A stretch of 13,341 nt of DNA from Intrasporangiaceae bacterium (lineage in GTDB: Bacteria > Actinomycetota > Actinomycetes > Actinomycetales > Dermatophilaceae). A program made the position numbers and the translations under genes. Below are positions 6,656-13,341 of the stretch, one piece after another. How positions within the stretch are numbered: the first letter of the stretch is position 1; every line of letters begins with the position of its first letter. The notes under the pieces are model-generated. The model did not search any database. It saw nothing but the letters and a program-made list of their open reading frames with translations, and was not told where the DNA came from. The DNA is taken from NCBI GenBank assembly GCA_012518475.1, contig JAAYSB010000267.1:1-13341 (forward strand), read 5' to 3'.

Positions 6656-7450
6656 GAGCGGATGGGGCTGCGCGGGCTGGTCCTTCCGGCGGTGCTGGCT
6701 GCCGGCGGCGATGCCCAGGATGATCAGCGCGCAGACCCCTGCCACGGCCCCGACCGCGGTGTCGGCCGGCTCGTCGAACAACCGGCCGTAGGCGATCCAG
6801 AACAGCCCCCAGGTGAGGGCGGCCGCGATGGAGATGCGACCGCCGAAGAGTCGAAGCAGGGCTGCCCCGACGATCGTCACGACGAGGATGAGGCCGATGG
6901 CCGTCCAGCGTCCCGGGCCGAGGTCCGAGGAGGAGAGGGCGGCGCCGATGTTCGCGCCGGTCGCGGCGAGCACCCACCCGAGGTAGAGACCGAACGTCAC
7001 GTCGACAACGAGGGTCTCGGTGAGCCCGGAGGACTCGTCCACGTGAAGGCGGAACAGCAACGTGGCAAGGACGAGCGCGAGGGCGACGATGACGAGGACG
7101 CTCAGCCAGATCCACCCCGCCTGAGTGACGAGCAGCCAGGCGGCGTTGAGCAGGAGCGTCCAGCCGGCGAGCCAGCCGACCCGCCGCTGCCGGTCGGACG
7201 TCGTCTGGCTGGGCAGCCACTGGTAGATGACGTAGGCGGTCAGTAGCAGATAGATGAGTGACCAGATGGAGAACGCCGGGCCGTCCGGGGCGAGGAGAGT
7301 CGCGTCGTCCGAGAGGTCACCGCCGGGGGACTCCTCGACTCGCTCGCCGAGCACCCCGACGCCGAAGAGCACCCCGACGATGCCGATGACGTATGTGACG
7401 CTCACCCACACCTGTCGCATCCGGTCATTGCTCGTGACAGGTCCGCTCAT
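6647..7450 (-). CDS. TspO/MBR-like (tryptophan-rich sensory protein-like) membrane protein
   Basis: This 267-residue integral membrane protein has about seven to eight hydrophobic segments, near residues 15-35, 59-79, 92-110, 113-134, 148-171, 183-201, 206-224 and 232-250, and it is rich in Trp. PAFSIWSLIYLLLTAYVIYQ (58-77), NAAWLLVTQAGWIWLS (102-117) and LYLGWVLAATGAN (155-167) recall the longer actinobacterial TspO/MBR group, whose members may bind tetrapyrroles or other hydrophobic ligands. That ligand role is family knowledge and not visible here. The C-terminus is short and basic (QHRRKDQ). The ATG at 7450 has no Shine-Dalgarno but has TAGCGT exactly 7 nt upstream, consistent with a leaderless transcript. 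Met11 is an alternative start. The gene is convergent with the kinase region and downstream of fhs on the same strand. Confidence 0.7.
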   Translation of the reverse strand: MSGPVTSNDRMRQVWVSVTYVIGIVGVLFGVGVLGERVEESPGGDLSDDATLLAPDGPAFSIWSLIYLLLTAYVIYQWLPSQTTSDRQRRVGWLAGWTLLLNAAWLLVTQAGWIWLSVLVIVALALVLATLLFRLHVDESSGLTETLVVDVTFGLYLGWVLAATGANIGAALSSSDLGPGRWTAIGLILVVTIVGAALLRLFGGRISIAAALTWGLFWIAYGRLFDEPADTAVGAVAGVCALIILGIAAGSQHRRKDQPAQPHPLAL

Positions 7451-7457
7451 TCACGCA

Positions 7458-7463
7458 ACGCTA
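7458..7463 (-). promoter_or_regulatory. -10 element placed for a leaderless transcript of the TspO-like gene
   Basis: On the minus strand TAGCGT (7463-7458) fits TANNNT and lies exactly 7 nt before the ATG at 7450, so transcription would start at the A of the start codon. No -35 is recognisable. The absence of a Shine-Dalgarno agrees with leaderless translation, which is frequent in actinobacteria. Confidence 0.4.
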
Positions 7464-7496
7464 CGCAGCGTCCAAGGTGTGTGCGGACGTCACTCC

Positions 7497-7554
7497 CCTT
7501 CTCTGGGGTGGAGGTGTGGGGCGTCGGTGGTGTGGCGTCGCATACATCCACCCG
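7497..7554. repeat. 58-bp hairpin repeat, copy 1
   Basis: This copy begins CCTTCTCTGGGGTGGAGGTG and ends ATACATCCACCCG. It is the partner of the copy at 7582-7639 with 54 of 58 positions identical, start to start 85 bp. The outer arms GGGTGGAGGT and ACATCCACCC pair with one mismatch. An inner GGCGTC/GGCGTC pairs with two G-U wobbles around an 8-nt GGTGGTGT loop. It lies just upstream of the -10 of the TspO-like gene. Confidence 0.85.
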
Positions 7555-7581
7555 CCTTGTCCTGTCGGGCATCTGCCTCTT

Positions 7582-7639
7582 CCTTCTCTGGGGTGGAGGT
7601 GGGAGGCGTCGGTGGTGTGGCGCCGCATACCTCCACCCG
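7582..7639. repeat. 58-bp hairpin repeat, copy 2
   Basis: This is the second copy, ending 21 bp from the fhs stop codon. Here the outer arms GGGTGGAGGT and ACCTCCACCC pair perfectly over 10 bp, with an inner GGCGTC/GGCGCC stem and the same GGTGGTGT loop. Because it follows fhs on the minus strand, it could act as a 3' hairpin or terminator. Being duplicated and well conserved, it also fits a REP-like interspersed element. Nothing visible encodes a transposase. Confidence 0.85.
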
Positions 7640-7660
7640 GGGACCCAGGGGGGTGGTGGG

Positions 7661-9364
7661 TCAGAAGAGGCCGACGACGTTGCCGTCCTCGTCGATGTCG
7701 ATGTTGTGCGCAGCAGGGTTCTTCGACAGCCCGGGCATGGTGCGCATGTCGCCGCAGATCGCATACACATATCCGGCGCCGGCGGCCAGGCGGACCTCTC
7801 GCACCGGGAGGCGCCAACCGGTCGGGGCCCCCTTGAGCGTCGGGTCCGAGCTGATCGACAGGTGCGTCTTGGCGCACACGACCGGCAGCTCGCCGTATCC
7901 CAGGGACTCGAATCGGTCGAGGTCCTTCTTCGCCTGGGCAGACAGGTCGATGCCGTCGGCGCCGTAGACCTTCGTCGCGACCTTCTCGATCTTCTCGACG
8001 AGGGAGTCACTGAGCTCGTAGGTCGGGGTGTAGTTCGTCTCCCGTTCACACGCCTCGACAACGACGGCGGCGAGCTCACGGGCGCCCTCACCGCCGTCGA
8101 CGACGTGGGTCGACGTGGCGACGAGCGCGTCCATCTCCATGGCGATCTCGCGGATGGCGTCGTGCTCGCTCGGGTGATCGCTCGCGAAGGCGTTGATCGC
8201 GACAACCGGCTGGACGCCGAACGACCGGATGATCTCGATGTGCTTGCGCAGGTTGTCAGCGCCGGCCCGCACGTCGTCGGGGCTCTCCTGGAGCATCTCC
8301 TCCGGGAGCGGACGACCGGCGACGACCTTGTAGCGGCCGGAGTGGGTCTTCAGGGCGCGGACCGTGACCACGAGGACGGCGGCGTGCGGGGTGAGGCCCC
8401 CGACCCGGCACTTGATGTTGAAGAACCGCTCGGCACCCATGTCGGCGCCGAAGCCTGCCTCAGTGAGGACGTAGTCGGCGGTGTTGATGCCCACCATGTC
8501 GGCGATGACCGATGAGTTGCCGGTCGCGATGTTGCCGAACGGGCCGCAGTGGATGAGGGCGGGGGTGTTCTCGGTCGTCTGCATGAGGTTGGGCTTGAGC
8601 GCGTCCTTGAGGATGACCGTCATCGCGCCGGCGGCCTTGAGGTCCTCGGCCGTGACAGCCTCGTCGCCGCGGGTGTAGCCGACGACGATCCGGCCGAGGC
8701 GCTCGCGGAGGTCCTTGAGGGAGGTGGCCAGCGCCAGCGTCACCCCGACCTCGCTCGCCGCGGTGATGTCAAAGCCCGTCTGCCGGGGCACGCCGTCGAC
8801 CTTGGCCCCAAGGCCGTTGATGACGTTGCGCAGCGACCGGTCGTTGACGTCGAGGACCCGCCTCCATGAGATCGAGTGCGGATCGATGTCGAGCTCGTTG
8901 CCGAAGTGAAGGTGGTTGTCGATGAGGGCCGCGAGCATGTTGTGCGCGGCAGTGATGGCATGGAAGTCCCCGGTGAGGTGGAGGTTGAGGATCTCCATCG
9001 GGACGATCTGGCTGTACCCGCCTCCCGACGCGCCACCCTTGATGCCGAACGTCGGGCCCATCGACGGCTGGCGGAGCGTGAGCATGGGCGTGTGGCCGAG
9101 CTTGGCCAGTCCCTGCGCCAGACCGACCGCTGTCGTGGTCTTGCCCTCGCCGAGGGGTGTCGGGGTGATCGCCGTGACGACGATGTACTTCGCCGCCGGT
9201 CGGTCCTTGAGCGCGTCGATCGCCCCGAGGTCGATCTTGGCGACGTCGCGACCGTAGGGCTCGACGAACTCCGCCGGGATGTGCGCCGCCTCAGCGATGT
9301 CGGCGATGCTGCGCAGCGTGGCCGCGCGGGCGATCTCGAGGTCGGAGGGGATGGAGGTAGCCAT
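7661..9364 (-). CDS. fhs: Formate-tetrahydrofolate ligase
   Basis: This 567-residue cytosolic enzyme makes 10-formyltetrahydrofolate from formate, tetrahydrofolate and ATP, feeding purine and one-carbon metabolism. The family's ATP-binding loop is seen in TPTPLGEGKTTT (67-78). Other family hallmarks are LRQPSMGPTFGIKGGASGGGYSQ (read as LRQPSMGPTFGIKGG then ASGGGYSQ), FHAITAAHNMLAALIDNH, LTEAGFGADMGAEKF-like LTEAGFGADMGAERF and the C-terminal GDMRTMPGLSKNPAAHNID. Length is typical. The frame stays open 49 codons further upstream, but that extension lacks family similarity and runs into the gntP promoter area, so ATG 9364 is chosen; no strong ribosome binding site marks it. It is divergent from the gluconate genes and followed on its strand by the hairpin repeats. 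Confidence 0.97.
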   Translation of the reverse strand: MATSIPSDLEIARAATLRSIADIAEAAHIPAEFVEPYGRDVAKIDLGAIDALKDRPAAKYIVVTAITPTPLGEGKTTTAVGLAQGLAKLGHTPMLTLRQPSMGPTFGIKGGASGGGYSQIVPMEILNLHLTGDFHAITAAHNMLAALIDNHLHFGNELDIDPHSISWRRVLDVNDRSLRNVINGLGAKVDGVPRQTGFDITAASEVGVTLALATSLKDLRERLGRIVVGYTRGDEAVTAEDLKAAGAMTVILKDALKPNLMQTTENTPALIHCGPFGNIATGNSSVIADMVGINTADYVLTEAGFGADMGAERFFNIKCRVGGLTPHAAVLVVTVRALKTHSGRYKVVAGRPLPEEMLQESPDDVRAGADNLRKHIEIIRSFGVQPVVAINAFASDHPSEHDAIREIAMEMDALVATSTHVVDGGEGARELAAVVVEACERETNYTPTYELSDSLVEKIEKVATKVYGADGIDLSAQAKKDLDRFESLGYGELPVVCAKTHLSISSDPTLKGAPTGWRLPVREVRLAAGAGYVYAICGDMRTMPGLSKNPAAHNIDIDEDGNVVGLF

Positions 9365-9401
9365 GTCTCGATCCAACACCATCTGCGTCCGGCATGGAGG
9401 G

Positions 9402-9424
9402 GTCGCGTGGCCCGGACACGCGAC
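9402..9424. promoter_or_regulatory. Perfect inverted repeat, candidate operator between fhs and gntP
   Basis: GTCGCGTG (9402-9409), 7 nt, CACGCGAC (9417-9424) is a perfect 8-bp dyad with a 23-bp total span, the size of a dimeric regulator site. It lies 37 nt upstream of the fhs ATG and 85 nt upstream of the gntP ATG, so it could serve either gene. No gluconate regulator gene (GntR or IclR type) is present in the window, so the binding protein is unknown. Confidence 0.45.
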
Positions 9425-9466
9425 GGAGCGCTGCCCGTTCGCCGCGCGCTCAGCCGATGCAGACCC

Positions 9467-9500
9467 TAGGATTCCAGTACCAACGCCGAGGTGAAAGAGG
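9467..9500 (+). promoter_or_regulatory. Possible -10 and ribosome binding site of gntP
   Basis: TAGGAT (9467-9472) fits the TANNNT -10 pattern, without a recognisable -35 at the usual distance, and would give a leader of about 30 nt. AAAGAGG (9494-9500) lies 9 nt before the ATG at 9510 and supports that start. The promoter part is weak; the ribosome binding site is good. Confidence 0.4.
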
Positions 9501-9509
9501 TGGCCTTCC

Positions 9510-10898
<1,389 letters not shown>

Positions 10899-10919
10899 CG
10901 ACGGGGTAGAAAGGTGAGC

Positions 10920-11426
10920 ATGACCAAGCACGTCGTCGTCATGGGTGTCAGCGGCTGCGGCAAGAGCACTGTCGCCAAGGGCCTGGCCGAGATCTTCGGC
11001 TGGGACCTCGGCGAGGCCGACGAGTTCCACCCGCCGAGCAACATCGCCAAGATGGAGTCGGGGGTGCCGCTCAACGACGACGACCGTCGTCCGTGGCTCG
11101 AGGACCTCGCCGCCTGGATGGCAGAGCGGGCTGCGGAGGGGCGCTCCACCGTGATCGCCTGCTCCGCGCTCAAGCGTTCCTATCGGGACATCCTCCGGGA
11201 CGGCCCACCGTCGCTGGGGTTCATCCACCTCTACGGTCCGATGGAGGTCATCGCCGAACGGCTCGAGCGCCGCAAGGGCCACTTCATGCCCCCGAGCCTG
11301 CTCCAGTCCCAGTTCCAGACCCTCGAGGCGCTTGAGGACGGCGAGCGCGGCATCACCCTGGACCTGCGGCGGACGCCTGAGGAGCTCATCGCCGCTGCGC
11401 AGCACTGGGTCGAAGCGAACCTCTGA
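10920..11426 (+). CDS. gntK: Gluconokinase
   Basis: This 168-residue cytosolic kinase phosphorylates D-gluconate to 6-phosphogluconate, which enters the pentose phosphate pathway. The P-loop GVSGCGKST is at residues 9-17, followed by the family motifs EADEFHPPSNIAKM (32-45), GVPLNDDDRRPWL (48-60), CSALKRSYRDILR (81-93) and RKGHFMPPSLLQSQFQTLE (118-136). An in-frame GTG at 10914 is possible, but AGAAAGG (10908-10914) sits immediately before ATG 10920 at workable spacing, so the ATG is preferred. It forms a two-gene operon with gntP, and a hairpin follows it. Confidence 0.95.
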   Translation: MTKHVVVMGVSGCGKSTVAKGLAEIFGWDLGEADEFHPPSNIAKMESGVPLNDDDRRPWLEDLAAWMAERAAEGRSTVIACSALKRSYRDILRDGPPSLGFIHLYGPMEVIAERLERRKGHFMPPSLLQSQFQTLEALEDGERGITLDLRRTPEELIAAAQHWVEANL

Positions 11427-11440
11427 GGTACCTCGCCAGA

Positions 11441-11474
11441 TCCCCGCATCGCGCGCAACAAAGAGATGCGGGGA
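11441..11474 (+). terminator. Hairpin after gntK, likely terminator of the gluconate operon
   Basis: TCCCCGCATC (11441-11450) pairs perfectly with GATGCGGGGA (11465-11474), a 10-bp stem with a 14-nt loop, 14 nt after the gntK stop. There is no T tract. It would isolate the gluconate operon from clpB, which has its own promoter just downstream. Confidence 0.55.
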
Positions 11475-11510
11475 CGGGCTTTGACCTGCTCCGTCCTGCC
11501 TTCCGGACAC

Positions 11511-11537
11511 AGAGTTGAGCGGAATAGACTCAACTCT
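11511..11537. promoter_or_regulatory. HAIR operator upstream of clpB
   Basis: GTTGAGC (11514-11520), 7 nt, ACTCAAC (11528-11534) has HAIR spacing and eleven of fourteen consensus positions. The dyad extends outward to perfect 9-bp arms, AGAGTTGAG (11511-11519) and CTCAACTCT (11529-11537). clpB is a known HspR target in Streptomyces and mycobacteria, and hspR is in this window. Confidence 0.8.
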
Positions 11538-11546
11538 GGCGAGGTT
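11520..11546 (+). promoter_or_regulatory. Candidate SigH/SigR-type promoter of clpB
   Basis: CGGAATA (11520-11526) is followed after 17 nt by GTT (11544-11546), the same geometry as before dnaK and one mismatch from GGGAAYA. The -35 lies inside the HAIR spacer, so HspR binding would cover it. The start would be near 11553, about 40 nt before the ATG. A principal-sigma alternative is TTCCGG (11501-11506), 18 nt, TAGACT (11525-11530), which also overlaps the operator. Confidence 0.5.
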
Positions 11547-11593
11547 GTCCATCTCGGACTACTCGACGTACGCCTTCCCAGGAGAATGAGGAC

Positions 11594-13341
<1,748 letters not shown>

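Noticed and set aside
7497..7639. CRISPR array
   Set aside because: Only two units, each longer than typical CRISPR repeats and imperfectly matched, with a 27-bp gap and no cas gene nearby.
7477..7836. Short open frames through the hairpin repeats on both strands
   Set aside because: The repeated peptide strings (EVWGVGGV, EVGGVGGV) come from the DNA repeat itself; no ribosome binding site at workable spacing and no codon signal.
10914..10916. gntK start at GTG 10914
   Set aside because: AGAAAGG ends at this codon and serves ATG 10920 better; the homologous part begins at TKHVVVMGVSG.
11481..11486. TTGACC as -35 of clpB
   Set aside because: No -10-like hexamer occurs 16-18 nt downstream (CGGACA or GGACAC there); the SigH-like element or TTCCGG-N18-TAGACT fit better.

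Overview
The window is high-GC DNA with GC-rich third codon positions, GTG as well as ATG starts, and a dnaK-grpE-dnaJ-hspR heat-shock operon controlled by HAIR operators (HspR-associated inverted repeats). This points to an actinobacterium. The gene content and the zinc-finger-less DnaJ in the operon fit Micrococcales (Intrasporangiaceae-like) best, but that placement is an inference from memory and not a search result.

Layout: (1) 1-239, minus: the 5' end of an ECF sigma factor gene, cut by the window edge. (2) 240-568: a divergent regulatory region with two HAIR-type operators and two candidate dnaK promoters, one SigH/SigR-like and one housekeeping-like. (3) 569-4785, plus: dnaK, grpE, dnaJ (type without zinc finger) and hspR. 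(4) 4870-6246, plus: a Hanks-type Ser/Thr kinase joined in one reading frame to a class I SAM-methyltransferase-like domain, followed at 6305-6571 by an 88-residue acidic protein. (5) 6647-7450, minus: a TspO/MBR-like membrane protein, convergent with region 4 and separated from it by hairpins. (6) 7497-7639: two 58-bp imperfect direct repeats, each able to fold into a long hairpin. (7) 7661-9364, minus: fhs, formate-tetrahydrofolate ligase. (8) 9365-9509: a divergent regulatory region with a perfect 8+8 bp inverted repeat. (9) 9510-11426, plus: a gluconate permease and gluconokinase pair, then a 10-bp-stem hairpin. (10) 11594 to the right edge, plus: clpB, with its own HAIR operator and SigH-like promoter; the gene is cut off at the start of its second AAA+ module.

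How the parts work together: HspR, encoded last in the dnaK operon, is known in actinobacteria to repress dnaK and clpB through HAIR sites with DnaK as co-repressor. The sites visible before dnaK and clpB reproduce that circuit. Both genes also carry a GGAA(C/T)A-N17-GTT promoter with identical spacing, which suggests a second input from a SigH/SigR-type sigma factor. DnaK, GrpE, DnaJ and ClpB together form the refolding and disaggregation machine. GntP and GntK import gluconate and phosphorylate it to 6-phosphogluconate. Fhs feeds one-carbon metabolism. The least ordinary gene is the kinase-methyltransferase fusion directly behind hspR.
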